A DNA stretch of 64,000 bases. Source: Lamellibrachia satsuma. Taxonomy: Eukaryota > Annelida > Polychaeta > Sabellida > Siboglinidae. The notes below the pieces were generated by a model. It saw only the letters and a program-made list of their open reading frames with translations, was not told where the DNA came from and made no database searches. The stretch is from positions 16,399,507-16,463,506 of the forward strand of contig BSQZ01000004.1 in assembly GCA_033239005.1 (NCBI GenBank), in the 5' to 3' direction. The position numbers were made by a program, and so were the translations under genes. Each line of letters begins with the position of its first letter. The first letter of the stretch is position 1. This document shows positions 33,201-43,707 of this stretch, piece after piece.

Positions 33201-34386
33201 GTTTACTACTATTTGTTTCATAACTGTGTTAATGCTTGTTAAAAGCTACACGTTTTGGTGATAAAAAAGTGCCCCATGTAGTGGGTATTTTTCAGCATTA
33301 TGAAAACTCAACTGGTCTTCATGGCGATAAGTGGGTTTCCTTTTTAAAGATGACATTATAATAAACGTTGTATAAGAATCGTACATGACCATTTTAAACC
33401 GCAATATCTGTTTGGCAGGACTAGGTAGGTAGTTTTGGTGTCGGTAGTGGGTGGTAGCGTTAAAACAAGTCGTTCATACGATGTGCTTGCAGCGACACCT
33501 GCCGACGTCTCCCTGATGATGCAGCTTGGTGTGGACGGCGTGTTTGTTGGTTCCGGCATCTTCAAAAGCACCGAGCCAGCAAGACGAGCCGCAGCCATCG
33601 TCGAGGCTGTCACTAACTATGACGACGCCAACCTCCTGGCCCGGGTCAGTTACGACCTCGGACAGCCAATGGTCAGTGACATATGTTACCTTCTTCTCTG
33701 TATTGTGCTGGTGCAGCTGCTAAAAGCCTACTTCAAGTTCCGGTAATGCGACTTAACCTTTGTCAACGTGTCCTGATCCTATGCATTAAAGTTGACATTT
33801 CGTGCTATGACAAAATTGCCCAGAATAAATTTAGCTGGCACACAAACTTGTATGTTTGAGTATATAAATCCACACGCTAATTTAATTTAACATTGAACAG
33901 TACACCAAGGAAGGTGCAATTACCCCCGTGATCGCACTTGATCATGTTACAAAGTCAAAACGCTTGACCATGTTACTCTATATCACCCACATGCATGTAT
34001 AATGACTGACGCACGCACGTAAGAACACGCACGCACTCACGCTCTCCCTCTCTCCTCTCTTCCCTCTCTCTCTCTCTCCTCTCTCTCCCTCTCCTCCCTC
34101 CCTCCCTCCCTCCCTCCCTCCCTCCCTCCCTCCCTCCCTCCCTCCTCCCCCTCCCTCCAACACCCTTCCTCCCCCTCGCTCCCTCCCTCCCCCTCCCCCT
34201 CCCTCCCCCCTCCCTCCCCCTCCCTCTCCCTCCCTCCCTCCCTCCATCCCTCCATCCCTCCCCTCCCTCCCTCCCTCCCTCCCATGTATACGTGAATAAA
34301 ATACGGTTCCCTTTCGTTAATAGGTTGGCATTAGCCGCGACGAAATTGAACAGAAGTGGTCTTTACGAGAATCATCCACAATCTGA
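27268..34386 (+). CDS. PdxS: Pyridoxal 5'-phosphate synthase, lyase subunit PdxS/SNZ (9 exons, 309 aa)
   Basis: TIM-barrel subunit that makes pyridoxal 5'-phosphate from ribose 5-phosphate (or ribulose 5-phosphate), glyceraldehyde 3-phosphate and ammonia supplied by PdxT. Exons: 27268-27280, 27453-27494, 27909-28009, 28385-28465, 29633-29753, 30559-30705, 31861-32043, 33493-33671, 34324-34386. All are GT-AG and the phases join to a 930-nt frame. Landmarks: Asp38 in [22 protein letters not shown], Lys95 in [11 protein letters not shown] (first Schiff-base lysine), [19 protein letters not shown], Lys163 in RTKGEAGTG (second lysine), and NFAAGGIATPAD and [11 protein letters not shown] (phosphate binding). 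Each site is offset by +14 from the Bacillus numbering. The length is normal for the family and the gene looks intact. A possible AATAAA lies at 34610-34615. Confidence 0.95.
27453..27494 (+). CDS. PdxS: PdxS exon 2 (42 nt)
   Basis: Acceptor CGTTGCAG and donor GTGAGT. It codes for [14 protein letters not shown], a charged N-terminal segment. Confidence 0.78.
27909..28009 (+). CDS. PdxS: PdxS exon 3
   Basis: Acceptor GCGTAG and donor GTGAGG. It codes for [20 protein letters not shown] (with active-site Asp38) and [12 protein letters not shown], ending phase 0. Confidence 0.93.
28010..28384 (+). other. PdxS intron 3
   Basis: Contains a short ACACGCAC run. No other element is seen. Confidence 0.5.
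28385..28465 (+). CDS. PdxS: PdxS exon 4
   Basis: 27 codons, phase 0 at both ends, acceptor TCCAG and donor GTTTCT. It codes for [19 protein letters not shown] and IARMADPK. Confidence 0.93.
28466..29632 (+). other. PdxS intron 4
   Basis: No gene or clear repeat is recognised. A GTGGCGCCAC palindrome lies at 29100-29109. Confidence 0.5.
29633..29753 (+). CDS. PdxS: PdxS exon 5 (first catalytic lysine)
   Basis: Acceptor TTTTCAG and donor GTAAAC. It contains [16 protein letters not shown] with Lys95 and ends DMIDESE, phase 1. Confidence 0.95.
29754..30558 (+). other. PdxS intron 5
   Basis: AT-rich. One CTCF-like word (ACACTAGATGACGC, 12 of 14) lies near 30339. Nothing else is seen. Confidence 0.5.
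30559..30705 (+). CDS. PdxS: PdxS exon 6 (second catalytic lysine)
   Basis: Acceptor TGTACAG and donor GTAAGT. It contains [20 protein letters not shown] and [10 protein letters not shown] with Lys163, phase 1. Confidence 0.95.
30706..31860 (+). other. PdxS intron 6
   Basis: A short degenerate ATCATACAACATCACAATAC repeat lies at 31028-31080. No coding sequence is recognised. Confidence 0.5.
31861..32043 (+). CDS. PdxS: PdxS exon 7
   Basis: Acceptor GTTCAG and donor GTACTA. It codes for [16 protein letters not shown] through [11 protein letters not shown], phase 1. Confidence 0.94.
32694..33040. mobile_element. hAT-type MITE in PdxS intron 7
   Basis: A 347-bp element with terminal CAGGGTTG and CAACCCTG and AT-rich inner sequence rich in AAATCAATGATTTAAATC. 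It is flanked by 8-bp target-site copies CCTATGGA (32686-32693) and CTTATGGA (33041-33048), with one mismatch. Eight-base duplications and CAGGG ends are typical of hAT elements. It has no coding capacity. Confidence 0.8.
33493..33671 (+). CDS. PdxS: PdxS exon 8
   Basis: Acceptor TTGCAG and donor GTCAGT. It codes for [20 protein letters not shown] and [12 protein letters not shown], completing the phosphate-binding end of the barrel. It ends phase 0. Confidence 0.94.
34035..34284. repeat. CCCT/CTCC polypyrimidine tract in PdxS intron 8
   Basis: About 250 bp of pure C/T sequence ending about 40 bp before the exon 9 acceptor. Confidence 0.95.
34324..34386 (+). CDS. PdxS: PdxS exon 9 (C-terminus)
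   Basis: Acceptor AATAG, then [20 protein letters not shown] and TGA at 34384-34386. The C-terminal tail varies in this family, so the assignment rests on phase, splice site and position. Confidence 0.82.
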   Translation, partial: VGISRDEIEQKWSLRESSTI

Positions 34387-34676
34387 GCGAACGGCGACGT
34401 TGTAACGAGATTTTGCAACGCCTCAAACATCAACAGAGGCGAAGTCGACGAAGATTAACGTGCTCAACATTAGTTATAAAACCACGCCTTTTGTCATAAG
34501 AAATATAAATTGTCTGCATTTGACATTGATTGTACAACATATGTGCTTTATAAGTGGATCTGAATTGCAATATTCTGGTGTTGGACACATAAGTCGAACT
34601 CATAGGTTTAATAAATCGTATATCCTTCGATATGTTATCGATGTATTTCGCTACCCCAAAACACTACTATTCTGAC

Positions 34677-34826
34677 AATCCACGCCTTATGTACCTGACA
34701 ACGTTCAATCCACGCCTTACGCACCTGACAACGTTCAATCCACGCCTTACGCACCTGACAACGTTCAATCCACGCCTTACGCACCTGACAACGTTCAATC
34801 CACGCCTTACGCACATGACAACGCGT
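34677..34826. repeat. 30-bp repeat, five copies
   Basis: Unit CAATCCACGCCTTACGCACC plus TGACAACGTT. It lies downstream of PdxS. Confidence 0.9.
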
Positions 34827-34871
34827 TAGTATTACATGGTTGTAGATACAATAACATGACATAACACACAC

Positions 34872-34919
34872 ATACACGCGCGTGCGTGCGTGCGTGCGCG
34901 TGCGTGCGTGCGTGCGTGC

Positions 34920-34965
<46 letters not shown>
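34872..34965. repeat. (GTGC)n/(GT)n microsatellite
   Basis: GTGC units followed by about 25 GT units. Confidence 0.95.
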
Positions 34966-35219
34966 ATATGTGTGTGTGCATCACATGTTGAACAACAAAC
35001 ATAGTTTTGGAAATACTGTCTTAGGTTGTTTAATGGTTGCCAACAACTACACAGACAAGTCCTAGTGCTTAGTCCCACAGTTGCATAGCAAAATCTAGAC
35101 ATTCCACTGCTGGTCAAACAAAGTCTAGAATATTATAATAACCCTGAATATCACATTTTAAAAGGGTCTTTGACCGTTACCTTTTTATTTTTTTATGTTT
35201 CTGGGCGAATGACAAGTTT

Positions 35220-35905
35220 ACACAACACCCAATTGCAGGATTCAACTACACCACTATCACCAGTTTTACTGTAATTACAGTCAATAAGTCTTCCATTACA
35301 GCACTGGATTAAGCTATCGCCAGTGTTACAGTAACTGCAACTTGGAAGCCTCCAACAATATTACTAAAACCACAATCGAGCAGGTTCTTGTTACACCACT
35401 TCATTCAAATATCGTCTCAGTTGCTCCAATTACTAGCAAGTTCAAATTATAGCACTAAATTCTACTATAACTAGAATTACGACAATATATACTCCAAGCC
35501 CTCCACTACAACACTGGGATCGACTATCGCTCGTATTACTATGAAAACAACTTAATAGCAATTAATGTGTAATGTTTATTAATGTACACAGCACCACATT
35601 ACTACAAAGGATTCAGCTATCACCAACGTCGCTGTAATTTCAATCTATCAGCTTCCAATTACTGCCCCGCATTCAACTATCACTAATAGTAGTACTGAAA
35701 TTACAATATAGCAGCCACTAATTAGAGCATTGTATTCAACTGTCACCAGTATTAATGTAATTACAACATAGCAGCCTCGGATTACATTGTATTCAATTGT
35801 CACCAGTATTAATGTAATTGCAACATAGCAGCTTTGGATTACATTGTATTCAACGTTCACCAGTATTAATGTAATTGCAACTTAGCAGCCCCGGACTACA
35901 GCGTC
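35220..35905. repeat. Degenerate ~50-65-bp repeat downstream of the first SGNH gene
   Basis: About ten diverged units containing ATTCAACTATCACCAGT, then TTAATGTAATTACAA, then AGCAGCCTC. The three leftmost-diverged copies near 35720-35900 are the most alike. Related units lie at 38380-38530, downstream of the second SGNH gene, so the repeat travelled with the gene duplication. Confidence 0.75.
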
Positions 35906-36052
35906 CTAAATTATGTTGTAGCCCCCTCTACAAACAGTTACAAATCATAAATAATCAAGCATTCTGAAAATTATTTTTAATATGCAGACACAAGACAAAA
36001 AGCAACTTTGTTCAAACGTCCTATGGTAATACTGTTTTCCAATTAACTGTAG

Positions 36053-37375
36053 TTAATCACTGCATATGTCTGTCGTGACAATTCGGAAAGCCGTGATGCC
36101 GACATATCCATGAATACCTTCCCCGGGGATACGACATAGATAGTGAGATCCACAACGCCGGGTGTCGTTGTTCTGCTGTGGAAGGATCACTCCGAACTCA
36201 TCAAACACCTTTAGGCCGTGGGGAGACAGTTTGTCCTGCAGCAGCCGAGACAGCGCCGCCAAAGCGTTCCGGTTACCGCGAGGTCCTTTTCGATCGTAGT
36301 CCGGATACGGCGGTGAAGTTATGACAACCATCTTGAATCCCACTTTGTCGGCGCGGATTTTGATGTCGACCAGCGCTCTGACGTACGCGTCAATGTTACG
36401 GCCCATGGCTCTACCAACACCGCGGTTGGTTATATCGTGAGCGCCCGTCTGAAACAGCACAATGCTTCTCCTTGTCAAATTCAGATTTTGCAATACATTT
36501 TCCCAAAGAGGCCAAAAATCAGGGCCAAACATTGTTATGTAGAAATGCGTGTCATTCGTCGAAAAGGATCTGTGTTTACGCTCGATCTTGTACATAAATC
36601 CTTCGCCATAACAACGAGTCATTAGGTAGTCGAACTTGTATCGCATGTGTGATGCGCCGACCATTACGAATCGATCGAACCTTTTCCAGACACAATCGCA
36701 AATTGCCTTTGCATCAAATAATTTCACGACTGGTTTTCCGCGGACATATCCCACCGTCCACGAGGAACCACTGCGCAACCAAGTCGCCGGACTGTTGGCG
36801 CGGCCGCGTGTCACGCAAAGAGTCGAATTGCCCCACGGACAGACAGAACGACGCAACACTGCCTGATCCAGAGGCTGGACTGGGCGATAATAGGCCATGA
36901 AATCAACACACTGGCGATGTATCGTCAACAAGGCGCACGTTGTCGGCGGCGGAGGACACCAGATGGCATAAGTACCGTTAAAGTAGTCCGTGTATGAACA
37001 TAGTTCTCGCTCCGTCGGTGAATCAGTCAGGGCTACAAAGCAGCTGCCACCGACCGTTTGTTTGCCATCGTAGTACTCGTCGAGACGCACACGGCCGTCG
37101 CTACACAGGTGTGTCGTCTGCACGACCGTTATGTTGTACGTGTATTTTGCTTGGTCGCGTGTTATATTTTCATGCCGTTCAACGTTTGTCACGTTTCGCC
37201 AAAGACGATATTGTTCGAGCTGCGTTTGTCCGACAGGGAGTGACCGCGGCCAAGTGTCGGTCGACTGACAGACGCATGACGATCTGATTATCAACTTCTG
37301 CGTTGACCATCTCACTGGGACGTTGATGAAAGGCGCAATAGATATTATCAAAAATGAAATAAATGCATGTTCTGA
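36053..37375 (-). CDS. SGNH/GDSL-like (NXPE or PC-esterase type) protein, copy 1, no start codon
   Basis: About 430 codons, closely similar to copy 2. Features seen: a GxSH block (FVMVGASHMRYKFDYLM) giving the likely nucleophile Ser, a second block FQTGAHDITNRG, and a C-terminal GSHYLCRIPGEGIHG that may supply the His. Many N-x-S/T sites and cysteines indicate a lumenal or secreted domain. Such proteins act as O-acyl transferases or esterases on glycans, and the substrate here is unknown. The frame is open from 37375, just after TAA at 37378-37376, but has no ATG before residue ~150. A 5' exon must therefore exist elsewhere, or the copy has lost its start. A hydrophobic segment (FISFLIISIAPF) remains where copy 2 has its anchor. 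Confidence 0.65.
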   Translation of the reverse strand, partial: SEHAFISFLIISIAPFINVPVRWSTQKLIIRSSCVCQSTDTWPRSLPVGQTQLEQYRLWRNVTNVERHENITRDQAKYTYNITVVQTTHLCSDGRVRLDEYYDGKQTVGGSCFVALTDSPTERELCSYTDYFNGTYAIWCPPPPTTCALLTIHRQCVDFMAYYRPVQPLDQAVLRRSVCPWGNSTLCVTRGRANSPATWLRSGSSWTVGYVRGKPVVKLFDAKAICDCVWKRFDRFVMVGASHMRYKFDYLMTRCYGEGFMYKIERKHRSFSTNDTHFYITMFGPDFWPLWENVLQNLNLTRRSIVLFQTGAHDITNRGVGRAMGRNIDAYVRALVDIKIRADKVGFKMVVITSPPYPDYDRKGPRGNRNALAALSRLLQDKLSPHGLKVFDEFGVILPQQNNDTRRCGSHYLCRIPGEGIHGYVGITAFRIVTTDICSD

Positions 37376-37399
37376 TTATTCGACATTGTTTAATGGTGT

Positions 37400-38370
37400 C
37401 CATTGAAAGGGGCGTGGCTGATAAAACTCTATCCAATAATTGTTTCGGATATCACAGCTAATTAACCATGGGTACCCGCCATCACAAACCGTCACTGAAT
37501 TCTGGGATAAGCTCAACATGGATTATTGGGGATTTTTAGTATGCTTCTCTAGAACCTTTCATGGGTGTGTGGTGCAAAAAAAAATATGCATTTATTTGTA
37601 TTGAACTTTTAGGTTTTACGCAAAACTACTGACTGGACTACTAGACCTCGTAATCATGTCAGTATTACTTGGGAAGAAGTCGAACTCGAGTTTCCAACTC
37701 CCGATCTTGAAAGTACTACTGAGATAGATGTCAAACTCGACACCCCCCCCCCCAGTAGCCAGGAGTGTACATCAGACGAATCCAGTTGCAGGCCACAGAT
37801 TGTTGATCCCAGCATCCATTTAATGTAGGGATACATTAATGAAAGTGAACACCGTGACACATATTTCAATGGTCAGCCAGTCATTTATCGATTTATTAGG
37901 CCACGCATTCACTATGTCCTCGGAGAGCATAATCATCAAAAATGTATCGTATGATTCACATATGCAGTATCGTCTAATTAAGGGTCTTCCAATGACCGCA
38001 CATACAACAAAATCGATATCACATTGGTGTGGCTGTGGGACCAATAAAATACTATTTTATTCGATTTTCTATTAGAACATCACAGTGTATTTGACATTGA
38101 CAATAGTGCTGTAACACATCGTGGCGCCACTGTCTATGTGTTGATTAATAGGGCTACTTCGGTACTTCAAATTGTCAGCAGTTGTTCGCGAATGTTCTGA
38201 ATGTTAACTTTGACATTCTTAAATAGGTGACGGTCATTTTGTATTGTGATTCATTAAAACACACATTGTGTGTAACACGACTTGACTTTGTACCATTAAA
38301 TACTTGTTTAATGTGAAACTCACCGTGTTAGTCACGATAATTTCCCATCGTTCATTTACAGGAAGTGATT
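37400..38370. other. Spacer between the two SGNH genes
   Basis: No gene is recognised. There is a short C tract at 37743-37753 and GTGGCGCCAC at 38121-38130. Otherwise nothing is seen. Confidence 0.4.
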
Positions 38371-38379
38371 CAACTATCA

Positions 38380-38530
38380 CATTTGTACAGTAAGTTCAAT
38401 CTAGAAACACACACTTATTGCATTGGATCCAGCTATCACCAGTGTAACTGTAATTACAATATTAGGCTTCAATGATAGCATTGGATCAAACTGTCACCAG
38501 AATTACTGTAATTACAATCTAGCAGCCTCC
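38380..38530. repeat. Two to three units of the SGNH 3'-flank repeat
   Basis: Shares GCTATCACCAGTGTAACTG and TGTAATTACAATCTAGCAGC with 35220-35905. Confidence 0.7.
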
Positions 38531-38604
38531 ATTTACTGAAAAAGATTCACAATTTCACATCGTTCAAACTTCCTATGGTAATACTGTCTTCCGATGAACT
38601 GCAG

Positions 38605-39954
38605 TTAATCACTGCATATGTCTGTCATGAGCATTCGGAAAGCATTGATGCCGACATATCCATGAACACCTTCCCCGGGGATACGACATAGATAGTGAGA
38701 CCCACAAAGCTGGGTGTCGTTGTTCTGCTGTGGGAGGATCACTCCGAACTCATCAAACACCTTCAGGCCGTGGGGAGACAGTTTGTCCTGCAGTACGCGA
38801 GACAGCGCCGCCAAAGCGTAGTTGTTCCGGTTACCACGAGGGCCTTTTCGATCGTGGTCCGGATACGGCGGTGAAGTTAAGACAACCATCTTGAATCCCA
38901 CTTTGTCGGCGCGGCTTTTGATGTCGACCAGCGCTCTGACGTACGCGTCAATGTTACGGCCCATGGCTCTACCAACACCGCGGTTGGTTATATCGTGAGC
39001 GCCCGTCTGAAACAGCACAATGCTTTTCCTTGTCAAATTCAGATTTTGCAATACGTTTTCCCAAAGAGGCAAAAAATCAGGGCCAAACATTGTTATGTAG
39101 AAATATGTGTCATTTGTCGAAAAGGATCTGTGTTTACGCTCGATCTTGTACATAAATCCTTCGCCATAACAACGAGTCATTAAGTAGTCGAACTTGTATC
39201 GCATGTGTGATGCGCCGACCATTACGAATCGATCGAACCTTTTCCAGACACAATCACAAATTGCCTTTGCATCAAGTAATTTCGCGACTGGTTTTCCGCG
39301 GACATATCCCACCGTCCACGAGGAACCACTGCGCAACCACGTCGCCGGACTGTTGGCGTGGCCGCGTGTAACGCAACTAGTGGCATTATCCCATGGACAG
39401 ACAGAACGACGCAAAACTGCCTGGTCCAGAGGCTGGACGGGGCGATAATAGGCCATGAAATCAACACACTGGCGATGTATCGTCAACAAGGCGCACGTTG
39501 TCGGCGGCGGAGGACACCAGAAGGCGTAAGTACCGTTAAAGTAGTCCGTGTATGAACATATTTCTCGCTCCGTCGTTGAATCAGTCAGCCCTAGAAAGCA
39601 ACTGCCACCGACCGTTTGTTTGCCATCGTAGTACTCGTCGAGACGAACACGGACGTCGCTACAAAGGTGTGTCGTCTGCAAGACCGTTATGTTGTACGTG
39701 TATTTTGCTTGGTCGCGTGTTATATTTTCATGCCGTTCAACTTTTGTCACGTTTCGCCAACGACGATATTGTTCGAGCTGCGTTTGTCCGACAGGGAGTG
39801 ACCGCGGCCAAGTGTCGGTCGACTGACAGACGCATGACGATCTGATTGTCAACTTCTGCGTTGACCATCTCACTGGGACGTTGTCGGTGAGAAAAAGATA
39901 CACTACGATGATCGAGATACCCAGTGTAATCGCAGTCTTCCTGCGCGAAATCAT
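38605..39954 (-). CDS. SGNH/GDSL-like (NXPE or PC-esterase type) type II membrane protein, copy 2
   Basis: An intact 449-aa single-exon frame from ATG at 39954. The N-terminus MISRRKTAITLGISIIVVYL is a basic segment plus hydrophobic signal anchor, so the rest should be lumenal (Golgi) or extracellular. The core carries the GxSH block (MVGASHMRYK), the FQTGAHDI block and the HYLCRIPGEG.HGYVG end, as in SGNH-fold acyltransferase/esterase domains. There are many N-glycosylation sites. It differs from copy 1 by scattered substitutions and a 2-codon insertion near the C-terminus (RNNYALAAL against RNALAAL). Exact family and substrate are not certain. Confidence 0.75.
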   Translation of the reverse strand: MISRRKTAITLGISIIVVYLFLTDNVPVRWSTQKLTIRSSCVCQSTDTWPRSLPVGQTQLEQYRRWRNVTKVERHENITRDQAKYTYNITVLQTTHLCSDVRVRLDEYYDGKQTVGGSCFLGLTDSTTEREICSYTDYFNGTYAFWCPPPPTTCALLTIHRQCVDFMAYYRPVQPLDQAVLRRSVCPWDNATSCVTRGHANSPATWLRSGSSWTVGYVRGKPVAKLLDAKAICDCVWKRFDRFVMVGASHMRYKFDYLMTRCYGEGFMYKIERKHRSFSTNDTYFYITMFGPDFLPLWENVLQNLNLTRKSIVLFQTGAHDITNRGVGRAMGRNIDAYVRALVDIKSRADKVGFKMVVLTSPPYPDHDRKGPRGNRNNYALAALSRVLQDKLSPHGLKVFDEFGVILPQQNNDTQLCGSHYLCRIPGEGVHGYVGINAFRMLMTDICSD

Positions 39955-41020
39955 CCTGACAACTGACTGTACCTATCAAATGTCGACGCATAAGCTGCAC
40001 ATCGATGTGCAGCCTATGACAAAACGGCATATCACTTACTCTTCATCTGATCATATATACGAGCATCGCCGTCTTTCTTCAACGTTGTGTCATCACTGTT
40101 AATTCATGTATTATTTCGTCTTCCTGTAATTTGTTAAAACTGCTTCCTCAACTGATTTAGCCTATCGCAAATCCGGTTCATTGGTGTTCAAATATGTAGC
40201 GTGTGAATAGTTTATGTAACATCTACAGTCGATTAAAAAATGTATATTTTTTTCAAATCATCGAAAGAATTTACTTTAGTCGTTAGATCTGGTAAGGATT
40301 AAAATAGTGGATATCTAAATTGGTAAACGCTGTGTTGGTTTATGCTTATCATGGGCGTGACTTCCAAAAGTTACGAAATTTCACCAAGGAAGAAAATTTA
40401 GATTGTTCAGCATTTCGATTTTCACTTTAGTTAATGCTTGAACAAGCATTAACTAATTTAATAGTTTTTGATGATTTCACACTAAAAAAACTATACACAA
40501 AAGTTGCACAAACGAGCTAGAATGTTACAGTGGATACTAGATAGGTTTGGTTTTTCGCAAAATTAATTTGAATTGAGACTAGCAAAAAATCGAATTGATT
40601 AAGCACCTTTAAGCAATGTACCAGCCGCGCTGCATGTTACAACATAGTATGGCGGGGTCGTGTTGTGCTTCCCCGCTGAGTGAGAGCTGATTTATGTAAC
40701 ATTACCTGTAAGAGTGAATATATATATTAAGGTGTGCTTGGGATCACGGAATGACAGAGGCGGCGGCCATGTTTTGGCTGTTCCGTCTATAGAACAAACA
40801 TGTAATTGTTTCCCGTTTGGTGAACAGTTGCACTATGTCATTATCTATCTACACATGCGAATGACATCTTTATATCGAGCACCCACTCCCCGCTATTCGC
40901 CCTTATTTTCGTTCCGGCAACTAAGGACGCATCTGCAAGGGGTGTACGAGCTGTACGGACTGTACGAGCTGTACCAGCTCAGGCGTGGTCCTGTCCGTTC
41001 AAAAATTAGAAAATTAGGCT
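39955..41020. other. Upstream region of SGNH copy 2, otherwise unassigned
   Basis: Presumed promoter side of the minus-strand gene. AT-rich with no element recognised. GTACGAGCTGTACGGACTGT-like short repeats lie at 40943-40980. Confidence 0.35.
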
Positions 41021-41024
41021 GTGA

Positions 41025-41135
41025 AAAAGACGGACGGGAAAAGTTGGACGCCTTTGAGATGTGGGTGTGGCGCCGTATGCCCCGAGTCAGCTGGGTCGAC
41101 AAGAAGACAAATGTCTGGGTCCAACAACAGGTGTG
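41025..41135 (+). pseudogene. LINE ORF2 fragment (~35 codons)
   Basis: Reads DGREKLDAFEMWVWRRMPRV and SWVDKKTNVWVQQQV, matching the conserved LEAFEMWCxRRMLRISWxDxxTNEEVL segment after the RT domain of many LINEs. Flanks are unrelated, so this is a small relic. Confidence 0.7.
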
Positions 41136-41165
41136 CCTGAAAACAGTTGACTGGCGGCACAGTTG

Positions 41166-43545
41166 AACTGGCGGAAACTATCAAAATATGGACACTGGAA
41201 AAGGCGAATACACAGTATATTATTAAAGCGAAACAAAAGCCATGGTTTTGGGTCTACACAAATATAGGAGTTACTAAAACATAACTATTTGCAACTACAA
41301 TCAAAGATATCACGCCAGTGGTTTACTAGGAAAACCTTGTTGAAAACACGTCATCTTAATTTCATGAGTGGTGCCATAATAAAAAAAATAATAATTTCTG
41401 TTCTTTTATAGCGCAGAAAAACACCTGGGTGAGAGCAAAGACAGGAGTCACAGACGTCGTATTGTCCTGTGCTTGATAGGTCAATGCACTTTACCGTAAA
41501 ACACGTGACATAAGGTTAACTAACAGCCATGCTGTCAGATAACCCTATGTTACGAGTGCGTGTAGTCTGGCAATATTCCCTCACCAAATGTAAATATATA
41601 TTTGTATACACTTAATCCTATACTTGCCAATAGTAGTAGCCAAAACCAGGCGGGCAACCCCGAAGCGGAGGACTCTAAAATACGAAACGTCCTTCGAGTA
41701 AACGGAACACCATATTCTAGTTATGTAGACTCCTCTATCACTTTATCTGCAACCTCTGGCGGCCTGCGCCCAACACTAGACTGGTCGACTTGGGTCGGCG
41801 TGACGTCTTCACCTGCCACCTCTGTCGGTCCAACAGGATGACTGACGATCTCACTAAGGGTAGTACTTGTGCATCCCTCTCTTTCTCTTCCCCCACAAAG
41901 ACACAGACCCCCACTGACATTGGTGGCGTTGTGTCAGCGTCGCCGCCATTTTTTTTCGGGAATTATTTATTTATTATTATTATATTTATAATGCGAGACA
42001 GATAAACATAAGTTAAATAAAAAGTTAAATAAATTAATTAAATAAAGGAGTTATATAAAGAAGTTAAATAAATAAATTAATTAATTAATAAGTTCAAATA
42101 AACAACTACAATTAAATTGATGCATTAGATAAACATATCAGTTAATCAGGTAAGTTAAATAAAACAAATTGAATAAATAATAAGTTAAATAAGTAAAATG
42201 TTCGAGTCATTAAAATGTCAACAGAGCGTTCGGAAGGCTTAGCGGAAGAGATGTGTTTTCTAGAATGACTTGAATACCGCAACGGAGTTGGCTTGCCTAA
42301 TGGCTAGTGAAGGCAGTTCCGTTGTCCGAAACCTAAACACGCTGCAGTCCATGTGTTGCAAAGTTTAACAAAGCTTCACTGGCGTGGCAGCAGGGCTCGA
42401 AGATGTCGAGACGTGAACATCGATGTACTTCGAGTGTGCGTTTTCAATGACAAGAATCGTAGTTTATGGCACAGCTCTATTTGAACAATTAATAACTATT
42501 GCATGATTAATTGAAATGTGGATGTTTATGCGTCCGTGCATAACTGCGTGCGTGTGTGTATCGTTCAATCAAGTAGGAATCGCGTTACAGATATATTGTC
42601 ATTCACTATTTCATACTCCATTCAATAATTTATATTCAACGCACAATTATTTATTATGTAAGTATCTTGGGAATGTGTCCCCTTTGGTAACTAAACATGA
42701 ACAACTTAGTATATGAAGCTGTGAACACATACATTGTTATGCACAATGTGTATAAAATGTATAAGTGTGTATTGTACAATTAATGTAATAACAATTACGA
42801 ATGACACATGACTTGCGATTCACACGTTCTCGACTCCCGCCTCGTGACCTGGAGTACTGGGGTCGAACCCTAGGCCGGCGACACTTACTGTTGTTTCATA
42901 GAAAACGGGTACAATTTGTCGAATCGTCTAGCACTAGCACCATATTCAAAATTAGTTATTTAAGAATTAATCATTGTTCTTCATTCATTTATAACTACAA
43001 GATAGATGTTTATAGTGCGTAGTTTGGTAGTACTTTTTACCCACCCACCCGGTATTGTTTAGCCGACGTGTCGGGTAAACAGCACCGATTGTTTTTTATT
43101 TTTTTTTTATTTTAATAACTTAAAATATTTGTTTTTGTTGAGCATAGTTCTCTTCTTGATGATGCCAGTTGGGCGCCTCTTTCTAATAAAACTGTCAATA
43201 ACGCTATATGGCGTTTAACTCCAATATTATACACCTGTTTCCTTATGGGGTACGAATTACCCGAACTTACCCTATGTGTATTACGGGCAATACACTACAA
43301 GCCGTAGGTCGTTTCTACCCGATGTCTTTGCAGGGGTACACGGGGAGTAGGATACTCCCCCACACAGTGGATACACTCCTGCATTAGCCTTGGGAAAAGG
43401 TTGGTTCGAGTATATCCCATGTCATCATCATCAAAAGCCGCATCTGTTGCAGGCGTAGGCAATCGAGACCCTCCGTTATCCACGACCACAGTGTTTATAA
43501 TCACTCGTGTGTCTCACTGTGCTACGTGGCGGTGCCCTGGAGGGT
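41166..43545. other. Unassigned region
   Basis: No supported gene. AT-rich TTAAATAAAT-type sequence at 42000-42200. A GGTCGAACCCTAGG word at 42861-42874 resembles a Pol III B box, but no matching A box was identified. The open frame at 41602-41841 has no recognised domain. Confidence 0.35.
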
Positions 43546-43707
43546 CATGTCGCGCTCCAATGCACTCTTACGTGCCATGAATACGAGTTCACGACATACA
43601 GATGGAGTTCACCGCCCCCGGCTAACACGCATTTACGCGTCGCCAACTTGAACTCCAATTCAACTTTCGACTGGTAATTACGAATTGACCGGGGGTCGTG
43701 AACTCTA

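Noticed and set aside
22002..34386. Bacterial contamination as the source of PdxS/PdxT
   Set aside because: Both genes are split by multiple spliceosomal introns with matching phases, and they contain eukaryotic repeats and a MITE in their introns.
42861..42874. tRNA or SINE B box (GGTCGAACCCTAGG)
   Set aside because: No A box at the expected distance and no repeat partner in the window.
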